A stretch of DNA of 64,000 nt from Lunularia cruciata (taxonomy: Eukaryota; Streptophyta; Marchantiopsida; Lunulariales; Lunulariaceae). The stretch spans positions 70,253,836-70,317,835 of the forward strand of contig OX419757.1 in assembly GCA_948567375.1 (NCBI GenBank), written 5' to 3'. Of the stretch, positions 32,262-44,308 are shown one piece after another. Each line of letters opens with the position of its first letter. Position 1 is the stretch's first letter. The position numbers and the translations under genes are program-made. The notes below the pieces were generated by a model. It was given only the letters and a program-made list of their open reading frames with translations. It had not been told where the DNA came from and did not search any database.

Positions 32262-32946
32262 TATCGTGCATATATACATCTATATATAACATACATCACT
32301 ATCAACATCATACACTATAGACACACAACTCACACATAAGTCATACATAGACTCTAAAGTGCCACAATAATCAATTTGTTTATACCACTCAAATCAACTC
32401 ACTTAGATCAGTACTTGATCTATCACTCTATAGACTATCAACAATTGGTCATTGATTATAGTCAAGCCACACCCACTCTATCTAAGAGAATCTAGGTGAT
32501 CCTCATCAGTCTCTATCCACCATAGCCAAAAACTTGAAGACTCAACATCAGAGAAGTGAGCTCTCTAGAGCTGCACTTTGAAAGTATACCTCTTGGACTC
32601 AAGCTAGGTTTCAAACCCTAATGGTCCCTCTCAAGCTAGGTCTCAAACCCTAAACCATTATATACCCAATGGTGCAAACAGTGCAAAGTGATGGTGGGCC
32701 CCACCATGAAGTCAATACTCCAAATACAAAATCTCACTATTGGAAAGTAGTCTACGAGTAATTGCTAAAATATCTCTAACTACTATCATTGCAACTCCAG
32801 TGTCCAAGCAATCTAGATGTGACACTACAAATGGCATGATAGTTGTTGTGCATATATACATTACTACATAACATACATCAATGTCAACATCATACGCTAT
32901 AGACACATAACTCCCACAAGTCATACATAGACTCTAAAGTGCCACA
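32262..32946 (-). repeat. B2 terminal modules, order E-S-E
   Basis: Reading the minus strand after the polypurine tract: a 103-base module (32946-32844, TGTGGCAC to CACAACA; call it E), two bases, then 475 bases matching the 5' start of B1 (32841-32367; call it S). A second 105-base E (32366-32262) follows. The E-to-S join resembles a CA-NN-TG LTR-LTR junction. Confidence 0.7.
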
Positions 32947-33144
32947 ATCGCTCCCCTAGCTAGCGGTTAGCTCCCTCTAACTCCAGATAGCCATCTACTC
33001 CAAGTATATGGTATGCCCTATGATGGGCAAGATCAAAAGATAGGATGCTATCAAGCCCCATCATTAGTTGCCTGTTTGCAATCTATACCATATAAAGGAT
33101 GAACTAGCTATAGGTCAAGTACATCTAGGACATAACCACTATCC

Positions 33145-34330
33145 TCAAGGAACCACCATGAAGGGAGGAGTCATACATACCATATGCCATCCTCTCAAAT
33201 AGCTATCACACACTAACATAGTAGTAGCTCCACAAGAAGAGCCATATAACATACACCTCAAGCTTGCACATACAAGTGCCAAGCTTGGGTCCGTAGTACC
33301 ATCAATGTTTGGGAGGTAGCATGGCGCACAATTGCGCACATGATCCTTCCAAACAACTCCATCACATCCTTCCAACACAAGGACTCTAGATAGCAAAACC
33401 TCATGCACTCTCAAGATAGTGCAGCTTGTAGAAACATCAAGTGTCATCGGTGTTGTTTGTTGTAGATATACATAGTCCGCTAGATGAAACTAACAGATTG
33501 AGGATCTATAACCTCCTCCTTGAATAGCAACATAATGTAAGGTATATCTATGTTGAGAAATCACTAAGTTCTCAAAGGCCATCGGCATCATTCTCCAAAA
33601 GATCTCTGCCTGTTGAGAACATGCGCTCATCCATACATATGGATCATCCAAGTCCAAAACTACAATAACATCTTGACAAATGGCTGCAAGTAAATTTGGA
33701 TCTTGTCCATAGAGTAGAAAATAAGGAGAGAAGGATGCTAAGGAGGCTTGCCGGATGAACCGATAGCCCATGGCCAACCAAGGTAACTAGAGATCCCAAT
33801 CTCCCAAGTGGCCAAACCATACTTTTGCAATCCTCTCTTCACCATTTGAGCCACTCTCTCTGCTAAGCTATCTACCTTAGGGTGATCTTGAGAGGTAGTA
33901 TGATGATCAATCAAAGCCTTGTCACAAAAGCCTTGAAACTCCCCCAAAAACTTTGTACCTTGATCAATCAAAACCTCAACTAGTGCACCAAAATAACTAA
34001 GAACCCGATCCAAGAACAAGTAAGCCGTCCCTTCATTGGACTTGTCTGGAAGTGCCACCAACTCAATCCACTTGGAGAAGTGCTCCACCATCACCAAAAC
34101 ATATCAATGATGTCTCACAATCAATGGTAAAGGTCTAGCAAAGTTCAAATTCTAATGATAATCCAATCCCATGATAGGTAATGGGTGGAACTATGGTGTA
34201 GGAGCATTGAATGATGCTCTAACTCGGTCACAAACCACACATCTGGCAGCAAATTGATGTACATCAATTTGCATACTACACCACCAATAATGACTTTGGA
34301 GTAAGCTATATGTATGCTTTACTCCAAAAT
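33145..34330 (-). pseudogene. B2 integrase and PHD finger
   Basis: Integrase blocks VMVEHFSKWIELVALPDKS (near 34040-34097) and LIDQGTKFLGEF (near 33945-33980), the integrase C-terminal region, and the PHD core MLVCDSYLRGWHMVCMTPP (near 33160-33220) are still readable. This copy confirms that the PHD finger is a family feature. Confidence 0.75.
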
Positions 34331-34849
34331 GTCCCAGCTTCTTGTGAGCATGATGGACCAACTGTAGTCTCTAAGATGGAAGTGGTACTACTCGCACTCT
34401 ACCATCCTCCCATACCCAAAGAAGGTATTTGCCCTCCAATCTGAACCGCTTGGCTCATTGAAGGACATGATCTCTCTCCTTGGCCCCAATTGTGCCACCC
34501 ACAACACCAGTGCAAAGATAGTCCACCACTAAGACATCATCACGAATGTCTTGCTAAATTGTACCACTATCTCCACTCTTTGGATTTGTGACCTCAATTA
34601 CTCATCCTGTATGCGTTGAGAGAGGTACCACCAAAGCCTTAGAAAATATACAAAGAAAGGTAGATGCATGCCAACCTGGTACCATCTCTTCATCTATCTC
34701 ACCATGCCAACATGCTCTGATCTGATCCTATTGGCTGGGACATGGGTTTCTATTTAACCCATTTGCAGCATGATTCACCACTTTATGAACAATCGTGAAA
34801 TCATACTCTTGTAAAATCAGAGCCCATCATGCAAGCTTCCTTGAAAGCT

Positions 34850-35257
34850 TGTCAGACTCCATCAACCACTTAAGTGGCTGATGATCAATGATGAGAGTGA
34901 GGGGCTACTAAATAGGTAACATCAAAGATGTGCTACTGCCCAAACTTCTACCAAGCACTCTCCCTTATATGAACTATACTTTGCCTCAACTGAATTGTTG
35001 GAGTGACTAGCATAGGCCACCACAAACTCTTTCTCCTGATCATCATGTTGGGTGAGCACTCCTCCAAGCCCCAACATACTCCAATTAGTGTGAACCCAAA
35101 ATGGTCGTCCTCTAATCGGTCTCCTCAAAATAGGAGCAAATGTCAACCTCTCTTTGAGCTCTAAAAAAGCTTTCTCCTGCTCTTCTCCCCAACACCACTC
35201 TTGTGTAAGCTTGGTCAGCTTTGTCAAGGTCTTAGCAATGGCATTAAATCCTCTAAC
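34850..35257 (-). pseudogene. B2 RNase H part
   Basis: Matches B1 24650-25088: WGEEQEKAFLELKERLTFAP, VHTNWSMLGLGGVLTQHDD and YKGECLVEVWAVAHL are readable. It is separated from the RT part by the family A solo LTR. Confidence 0.75.
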
Positions 35258-35262
35258 ATAGC

Positions 35263-36959
35263 TGTGACAACCCAACAAATATCACTTTTGTTGTAATCAA
35301 GTAAATAAAGTTTGTTACCATAGAGATACAAGTCAAAAATGTTCAAATACAAAGCAAAGTAACCAAATCAGTTCTTCTTGAGTTCTTCTTTAATCTCTCA
35401 AGTAGAAACCACACCCAGAAGAGAGTAACAAGCACTAGATTGAAATCTTGTCACGAATCAACACTCTTGAATCACAATTCATTCAATTTTGTCCAAACAA
35501 ATCTTGATTGTGATGATTCAAATTCTTCCAAGGACAGCTACTTCACTACAAAATGACTTCACCTCAAAATTGTGTTCTAGCCCTTCATTGAAGGCACAAC
35601 TTCCTCAATCAAAATTGCTTAGCATCAAACTCTTGTTGGACTCACAAATGCAAAATACTACCAACACTACAATTCCTCTCAAATTTGTCAAGGCATTGCT
35701 TTGATTGCACTTCACTCAGGATCAAAAACACAAATGAAGATCAAGGCTACAGAATCCAACATCCAACAAGCACACTAATTTGCACTTTGAAATTCTCCAC
35801 ACTCACAAACAAAAACACAAACTTGATACTCAAAAATTCAGCTCAAGTGACGAGCACTAAACTTAGCATTTTGCTTAATCTATCTTCAAAAATTATGAAT
35901 ACTAAACAATATAAAATTGTGAATGCCACCTTTAAATAGTAGAGCAATCAACAATTACTAACAAAAATACCATTCTACAATATCTCTACAACCTGTAGAT
36001 CCAAAATAGCAATGCACCTCTTCATATCTGCCTCTTCAAATCTCAAATCTGATCCGATGTCAACCTCAACTTTGGTTTCCAAACCCAAAGTAGCTTCATG
36101 CACTTCCCTAGCTTCTGGTCTATCTATTATCACTAAATCTTTTGCCAATTCTCCTACCTATTCATGCTGAACTATAGTTAAAGACATGGGTAATCTATCT
36201 ACATCTTTATCCTACAACCCACTCCCTCCTATTGTCTCCAATAATAGACCCAACGACACTCATTTTCTGATCTTGCACTTTGGATTCATTCATTATTACT
36301 ACTTTCCCTTTAATTTCTATCCTCAATCTGAATTGAAATTCAAGTCATGGGTATCCTAACTATCTCTTCTTTCTCTATTGTAACTATTTCAGACGCTTTA
36401 GATATTTGACCCAAAGGCTCTAACATTTGATGTCTGATTACCTTGGATTGTGTCACCTTTTTCCTGAGGTATCGTCTCTTGACCCAAAGTCATGTAAACC
36501 CAAAGTCATATAAGTTTTGAAGAAGCTTACTGAAAGTAACTCAACTACTCCATACATCTACTATAGAAACTTCAAATGCTTGTAAATTTTGCTCTAAATC
36601 TCCAAACTTTGTGATTTTGGTGGCAATAGAAAGGTCTAAAGAAGATGTTTCCAATGAAGTATAGCACGTAGGATTTGGACATGTGGTCATTGAGATAAAA
36701 GCCCCGTAGTAATCCTGCCTTCTAACTTCCATTTTGATAAAAATTACCCCTCCTTCTAGTCCAATCCTCCTTTGGGTCTGCCCTCCTTCTGGTCCAATCC
36801 AAATTCTTCTTCTTATGACACAAAGTCAACTTCCTTGGGTCAGACCAAAACATAAGCTTCTCCTCATATCTTTGTTTCTTTGTTTCCTTTGTTCAATTTG
36901 ATTTCAACAACGCACTTCTTCTTCAAAACTTGTCCAAAATGAAAAATGTGGGTACCACA
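35263..36959 (-). repeat. Family A solo LTR inside B2
   Basis: It starts TGTGGTACCCACA (minus strand, at 36959) and ends TTGTCACA (at 35263). The flanks carry a perfect 5-base duplication, ATAGC, at 35258-35262 and 36960-36964, so it was a clean insertion into the B2 RT/RNase H boundary. No internal element sequence remains, as expected when the two LTRs recombine. At 1.7 kb it is much shorter than the 3.8-kb LTRs of A1 and A2. Readable LTR coding segments are few. Confidence 0.85.
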
Positions 36960-37720
36960 ATAGCGGCAATAGAAGCTTGTCAACCTAAGGAATGCTCGCA
37001 CTTTGCTAACATCTATAGGTCAAGGAATACGTGCAATAGCCTCCACCTTGGTCTGTTGAACACCAAGTCCTCTAGAGTAAATAGTGTGACCCAAATACTC
37101 AACCTACTCATGGAAGAACCTACACTTCCCAAGATGTAATTTGAGTATATGAGATCTCAACCTCTTAAACACCTCCAACAATTGTCTCATATGCTCCTCC
37201 ACCATTGTGCTATAGACCAAAATGTCATCAATATAGCACCAAGAAAAATCCAATCCAACTAGGATCCTATCCATGACTCTATGGAACTCAATAGGAGTGC
37301 TCTTTAACCCAAATGATAAGAACCTCCATTGATATAACGCATCCTTACTATGAAAATCAATAGTCCAAAATGCAATCTTGGACTTATCCTGCTCCTCCTT
37401 GATTAGCAACTTATGATATCTTGCTCAAAGATCCAAAATACTAAAGACCTTTGCATGCCCAATCACATCAAAGATCTCCTTTGGTGTAGGTATGACATAC
37501 CGATCAACCCTAGTTTGTTGGTTGATAAGATGGTAATCTCCATACATTTGCCTATTTGTGTAGTTGCCATGCATATCCTTCTTGGATGGCATCACTATCA
37601 CTTATGCATACTCTCCATGTGAAATCTCCACCAAACCAACCTCAAAAAGGTCACTATGTTGGCTCTAAATCAATGCTCACTCTATGTCACTATATCGATA
37701 GGGACATCAAAAAATAGGTG
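36960..37720 (-). pseudogene. B2 reverse transcriptase part
   Basis: Contains RFLSFGLKSTPIEFHRVMD and the active site YIDDILVYSTMVEEH (about 37190-37235), matching B1 RT. Fossil. Confidence 0.75.
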
Positions 37721-38139
37721 TATCCCTAGTTAGCTCAACTTGTATACCAAGTCACTTTAGAGCACCCATATCCTTCATACTTCAGGCAAAAAAACTCGTG
37801 TAGCTCCTCAAGAACCTCCAAACCCTCCATCTTTCCTCTCCTATAAGCTTGGGTCCAAGATTTGGCTCCTAAGTATCCATTGTAATTGTCATAGGAGTGG
37901 AAGATGTATTGACTGGCTACTACATTGGATCCTTGGAAGGCATAGTGTCATGCTCCCACCCACTAGAGGTCTCAGCTGCAGTGTGAGAAACTCCTTCCAA
38001 TCTGGCTGCAAGCTCCATACGTCCTCTAGTTGCATCTCAAGTAGACCAAGGGTGTAATCCAAGAAGACCATGCTCACCTAGATGGAATCCAAGTAGACCA
38101 CTCTCCCTAGTAGCCATTGGCTGTGTCCCAAGAATACCC

Positions 38140-39200
38140 TACCCACTCGGTCCATCGCCTCTAACATGTGCCTGAATCGTCTTGATAGGCACAGGGCTCA
38201 CAAGTATTTGAGTGGTGATGCCTATCAAACGCATCCTATGTTGCTCTGCCAAGCCAAGGGTCACAATCCAAGTCAAACAGTTTAGGTCCATAGCTTGACC
38301 TAACACTTGATGCTTGGATGCCTCTAACACTATTGGAACAGCCATAATACTAGTGCAAAAACCTATTGCCAGCTCTCTCTCTCATTGGCGTTGGGCTCCA
38401 CCAACTACTGTATTTATGAGTCCCAAACAAGTCTAGGGCCTCCCTCTCAAAAAGCATGAGAGCTTGCAAAACTCATAAGTGTGGGAAAAGTAGCTCTAGG
38501 CTGTCCAACTAGGTTCACCACTACCAAAGGTGACCTACCAACCACTACCACCATCTGAGACTGATGCCCAACATCCAATATATCATCAATAATGATATGG
38601 TCTAGTTGCTATATCTCATCATAAGCATGCTATAAGCGCTCATGATCCCACTCTAGCTGCATCTAACAAAAAAGCATGTCCCATCCAAGAATGGACTTGA
38701 TGTGTACTCACCACCACCCGGGTGTGAGAATCACCCATCAAAGGAACATTCTCCAAAAGGTAAGCTGGAGAAATGGATTGATGAACCTAGAGATGTCATA
38801 GTATCCATAACATCTCCTAAAACACACTAGAATAGGGATCCTAAAGTGGTTTTCAGGATCCCCATTCTGGTGTGTTTTAGGAGCCTTTGCCAACATGTGT
38901 ATGTCCTTGACATGGCCATCCAAAAATCACCAAATGAACAAGCCCATGTCTCTCCAAATCATGCGCCCCTAGTAACCCCTAACTATTGACATCGGTCTAG
39001 ATATCATGTTGTCCATAACTTAGGATACCAATAAGTCAAGTGTGCCACATGATGTCAAGAGACTTGCCCAATAGTCTCATCTCTCTCCATGTATAAGTAC
39101 TTTTGTACTTGTATATTGCATATAAGACCACAACTAGTCCGGTGTTAATCCTCTTGAACAACTCTAGTAGACATACTCCCTCTATTAGATCCTACCAAGC
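38140..39200 (-). pseudogene. B2 DNA methyltransferase remnant
   Basis: Matches B1 22390-23345 along its length. The motif X segment EASKHQVLGQAMDLNCL is readable near 38265-38320, and the regions matching motifs I, IV and VI lie near 39130, 38900 and 38760. It is the third methyltransferase copy in the window. Confidence 0.75.
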
Positions 39201-42050
39201 AATGAGTGTGGTATCCAAAGGCATCAAGGTAGTTGACTTTGGAAGCTCATCTTCACACTCATCTTGGTGGTACAAAGGCTCCACTCCAAGCCTATTGCAC
39301 CAACCAATCTGCATGTTGCTGTAATACCTCCTCCAAACTCCACAATGGGACATTTGAGGTGGATGCAACAATCCCACTTGTTCTCCAAATCTGAGTGATC
39401 TTCTCTGGTACTTGATTATCCTTTCATGTGTGTTCTCCTCCAATAAATCCCCATGCCAAGTAATTGCACCACTGAAAGCTGAAACTGATGCTGCCATGGT
39501 CCCAAACTGTAGTGAGCCAAGATGGTCACTACTAAAGCATACTAGTAGGCGACATACTCATCCCTCACCAGACTGCCAACCTGGTCTATAGGAGGCTATC
39601 TCCTCCCAATAATAAATATTGAAACCCATGGGGTATAAAATTGCTCTCCCAATTAGCACATCATATGACTCAATTAATGTCGCAATAGCTTGAGCTCTCA
39701 CCATTGAGTTATCAGTCAGGTGACTAGGCTGAACCTGGACAACAAGCTCCCCACGTGTGATGAATTGTGTCAAACCACCACCTAGAGATGTTTGGATCTA
39801 AAATGGATACCTCTCCACATCGATCTTCCGTAAGCCTAGATCAACAATTGCAGCCTTCCCCAACACAAAGGGTTGTATAAACCTTCCTTGAAGGTCCCAC
39901 CAAACAGAAAATCCTCCTTTGGTTATCCAATAGAACAACACCAAGTGTGAACTGCACTCTCTCAAAGGTTGGTCTAGTTGGCAACTCTTCCAATCTAGTC
40001 GCTGCTGCTTGCCATAAACCACTAGTCACTAAGCAAATCCTATGCTCCTCAACCAAGTCAAATCCACTATCAACCACCTTTGCGCTAATAGTAGGAACTA
40101 TGTCATCCCTACTCCCACAAAGTATGGTAGCCAATCTGAACATTTGAGTTGGGTCAACTCCAATGTAAACATGTCATTGGTTGAAAACAAAGAGTAACGC
40201 ATAATCAGCTAAGCTACCCCCAACATTGTGCTAGACTCAGTCTGTGTAGTAGTAGGTGGTTGACTAGCAAGTAGTCTATCATGCATCCTATCACCACCTA
40301 CCACGCCTACACTGGGACGTCTAGGAGCCATGGATGTCATCTATAATGCCTCAGAGAGCATGGAAGACTAGGGAAGTCTGACCTATCTTCCAACCTCTCC
40401 TCTCTGTGGGTCCAACTTCACTGATGCTCCTCTAAGCTTTGGAGCACGTACTGCATTCCTAGTCACTATTGTAAATGCATCTACTTGTGTTGCTCCGCGC
40501 ATGAAGTCCAAAGCATCTCTATCACCAACATATGAGGTGGAAGCCTCAACACCAGAATCTGATCTCCCTTGAGCAATGGCTATACTACCCAATCTTTGCT
40601 CCAATTGTACAATCCAAGGAGCCATAGTTGTATCAGAAGTAAGGGTAGGTACTGCACCCCTACTAGATGTAGATCCTCTACCACCACTTCTACGACCTCA
40701 TCTTCCATGAATTGGAACTCCTCTACTACTTGCCATGGTAGCCCTACCACTCCATAACTACGAGTGTAGGTCAAAGCACCGGTCACTAGTGTGACCAAAT
40801 CTATGGCAATGCTCACATTGCCTCTTTGTTGGCTATGATGCACTAAAGGTATCAAGTTTGCTACCTTGAGTACACTCTCTTCTATGACAAGGTCCACCAC
40901 AAGTCCAACAAGCAACACCACCACTCATTGGTTGCTACTAACCCAAAAGTGAAGGTAAGGGTCTAGCTCCACTAGGCCTTCCTCTGGCTCCATAAGATCA
41001 GGGCTGTCCACCTTGTCCTCAAAAAGCAACTAGTTGTGGTGCACTCTGCTACACTCTAAAAGAAGTCACAACTATGGATGCGGTCTCCTTACCAAATCCA
41101 AATGTCACCATTCTCTCCTCCACCATGTTGAGCTCAATACGCTCAACCAAACCAAAGACCACTGCCAAAGTAGGTAAAATAGTCTATAACAACTAAGCAT
41201 CACAAACTCTATGTCGCAACTCCCTGTCTAGTATCCCATACTAAAATTGGACTGCTTAGGCCTTAGTAACTCCCTAAGTGAAACTGATCAGCCACCTCAT
41301 GCGAGTGTATGCCTCATGTAGGCTCTCTCCAACCTTCCGCTAGAACTCTTGCAGGCTCCTTAGCTTATTAGTTTGCACTCCTTGGTAGTTCTACCTCAAA
41401 CACTAGAAGAACTCCACCATGGGTTAAACCCCAATACTACACCACCTCCTAGAGCAGTATATCTACTCATAGTAGCACTATCTCCAACTAGTGCACCTCC
41501 ACTAGCTCCACCAATGCTACTTGAGCTAGAACTCGTGGGTATAGTTGATCTACCCTTGTCAACTAAGCTTGAAATGATGGAGACATAGTTTGAAGACCAA
41601 TATTGTCTCAATAACTCAATCTCCTCCAAGTGAGCTCTCTTGAACTCATGGTAGTTGTCCATCGGTGGACCCTCCAAGTGCTAAAATAATCCTTTCTATG
41701 CCATGAAATGTGTGAACAAAGACAGGTTTTGCATCTGCTACACATCATACTAACTATCATTCTCTTGGATAAAGTCATCCAACTCAATGGTACCCACTAT
41801 ACTAAAGTAATGCCTAAGGCCTTTGGAGGCCCCATAAATCTTGTCAATGTCCCACAACAATAGTGTGGACACGCCAAGTGCACTCTCAATTGAATTAGCT
41901 CCTATGTCAAACTCCAACTCAGAGTCAATCTCCTCCCTCATTGGGACCTAAGATACAGGCTGATACCGAGTGCCACTTCGAGTAATGCAAGGCTATCTCC
42001 TTTGGAATCCCCAAAGAACTCCGTCGTGACAAAGTAACCACAAACCACCA
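39201..42050 (-). pseudogene. B2 gag, zinc-knuckle, protease and spacer remnants
   Basis: Matches B1 19500-22390. Readable parts include the gag block MEGPPMDNYHEFKRAHLEEIELL (about 41610-41677), the two-knuckle region (about 40780-40910), the coiled-coil-like segment QLEQRLGSIAIAQGRS (about 40560-40610) and the protease area (about 39800-40150). Fossil. Confidence 0.75.
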
Positions 42051-43522
42051 ACCACAACCGCAATTTCAAGTACCCCACCAAGAACCAACACCACCAACTA
42101 AACACCACCAAGTACCAACAATAACTAAGCACCACCAAGTGCCAATACCAATGGAACACTACCTACTAATGTAACTCTAATTGAGACAACTATATTAGGA
42201 GAAAGGGCGACCTGAAACCTACCATCACAACACGCACTCTCACGGTCTACATGTCATCACTTCTTGCCTCACTAGAGAGAAACAAAGGTAGTCTGACCAG
42301 TCATCACTCCAACCTCACCACCGAGAGCACAATAGAGCACCAATACTCTAAATTCAAAGCACGTCACACAAACATGATGCTCAAATAGGAAGCAAAGAAT
42401 AGCAAGGATCCAATCACAAGAAATCTAAATGAAAACCCTCCATCTCCTAAAGCAACACGAGATTGACTCTATTGCCATTTGGCATTTGATATAATAGGAG
42501 TTCCTATCTACGTCCTAAACTACCAAGATGACCGAGAATGGGATCAAACTGCCTCTCTTAGCCAAAGTTATAAGTGTATAGATAATGGTGAGCTAGTCAG
42601 TAGGACAAGTGAGGGTGGACCAATTGACTAGGGCACTAGTCTAGGAACCAGAGATCTAGGGATCAAACCCTATTGCACACAATCTAGCAAGATGGATAGA
42701 TTTTACCAACGAATGACCAAGATCTACTCTAAACTAGCTAGTCTCATGCAAGCAAGCTGGCTTTCTGGCTCTTCTAGGCCTTCATAGTCTCTCATAGCCC
42801 ACAATCCTATGTCTTGAAGCCTCTAGATGCTGAAATTCAGCCAAATGAGGCCTTTCTTCTTGCCACTTTGATCCCTCTCTAAATCTGGAAAAATTCCTCC
42901 AAATCTAAGAAACTCTTCCAAATCTGACCAAAATTTGACATAAACTCTAACAAAAATCTGATGTAAAATCTGACATAAACCCTAAAGTTGGCTGATCACC
43001 AAATCCTCTGCTAACTCTTCACTTGAGCCAAATTGAAAAAAAAGAATTCTCCAAATCAGAAATTCACGAGGGTGAGTTCCCAACTCCACCTTCAATTCAC
43101 TTTCTGAGCACAACTTGCAACAAATTGGTCTTGCTTTCACCTCTTGAGCTCAAAATCACAACTACCACTTCAAAATTGCTTCTCTTTGCTTGAAATTTGG
43201 CCAATGCTTCCATACACTTTTTACCTTATTGCCAAAACTACATCAATCAATGAGCTTCTACACACCAAGGAAAAACCTAAACTTTGATCAAGCTACCAAT
43301 GATCCACCAAGCTTGGAGATACCACCAACACTCATACTTTTTGCACCCAATTTCCCCTTGACCTCTCTGATGTAATCAGTTTTTTTACACCACTCAAATA
43401 AACTCAACTCAAATTAGTACTTGATATGTCATGCTATAAACAACTAAGCATTGATTACAATCAAGCCACATAAACTCTAGCTAAGAGAATCCAAGTGACG
43501 CTCGCTGGCCTCTGTCCACCAT
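42051..43522 (-). repeat. B2 5' terminal region
   Basis: Matches B1 from about 18005 to 19500, with the primer site (about 42464-42480), tRNA-like sequence (42610-42685) and repeat cluster (about 42880-42980). The outermost 300 bases are missing at the junction with family C at 43522/43523. No gene. Confidence 0.75.
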
Positions 43523-44308
43523 TATTCAGTGGATTTTTGTGAAAATTTCCAAGAAACTTTAATACATTATATCCTACCTAGTAACACAAAAATTAGAGAG
43601 AGATAATTCTTGACTAGGGAGTTATGAGTCTTTGAAGTGAGGGGGGTGGTTTTAAGACCAAATCTGTAATATGTGTGCTGAATAGAAAGGTGTCTAGGGT
43701 AAATTGCTCAATGAAAGATTTGAAATTTTGCAAGGAGGGACTCCCTGAAGTTGTGATCAAGTGGGAAAAATTTCAGAGGATTGTCACATACAAGTTGAGA
43801 GATTTGAGTGAAATTGCGAGGAAGTGTCAATTCTATAGAGTGGAGACCTCATGCATGAGGAGTTTGAGAGCAACAAAAAGCATGTTTGAGTGTTTAGATT
43901 CATCTTGGGAACATGGAGGGTCATCAAGAGTGGAATTGAGATTCCCAAAAGGTATGAGGTGATTGTAGGGGTGGATTTGAGGAAAAGAGGGTTTACAATA
44001 GAATTTGAAGAGAGTGTTGAGAGAATCCAAAAACCTATGCCACTTGGAGGAAAGAGTGAATCTAAGTGCTTTCTATGTGGAAAGAAGGGACATAAGGCAA
44101 GTTCATGTCCATTGACCTTTGAGAGCAAGAGATTGAGGGAAAGGAGAGGCTTACTTGACTTGGGTTTGCATGTTGGACCTTCTTCACCAAGATTGGGAGG
44201 GAGAAGATCTAAGGCCAAGGAGTTGTGTGAGGTTTGTGGAATGGAAGGACTTCCAAAAGGACATGAGTGTAGTGGAGTACAAGCACTTTTGGAGACTTTG
44301 GTGAAGAA
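43523..44308 (+). mobile_element. Second family C copy, leader part
   Basis: Plus-strand family C leader, split from its gag (57132 onward) by the insertion of A2. An open segment (43890-44308) holds VIVGVDLRKRGFTIEFEE, the CCHC knuckle CFLCGKKGHKASSC (44067-44108) and CEVCGMEGLPKGHEC (about 44233-44277). It matches the minus-strand copy at 17352-17701 and 27070-27530. No 5' LTR is present. Confidence 0.75.

Larger units (their letters stand above)
32262..43522 (-). mobile_element. B2: family B Ty3 element
   Basis: A second long copy of the methyltransferase/PHD family, on the minus strand: leader (43522 to about 42050), gag, zinc knuckles, protease, methyltransferase, RT, RNase H, integrase, PHD finger, polypurine tract and terminal modules. 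A family A solo LTR sits inside it at 35263-36959. The 5' end is cut at 43522, where a family C element begins. It is far more decayed than B1, with several dozen breaks by eye, so it is clearly older. Confidence 0.88.
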
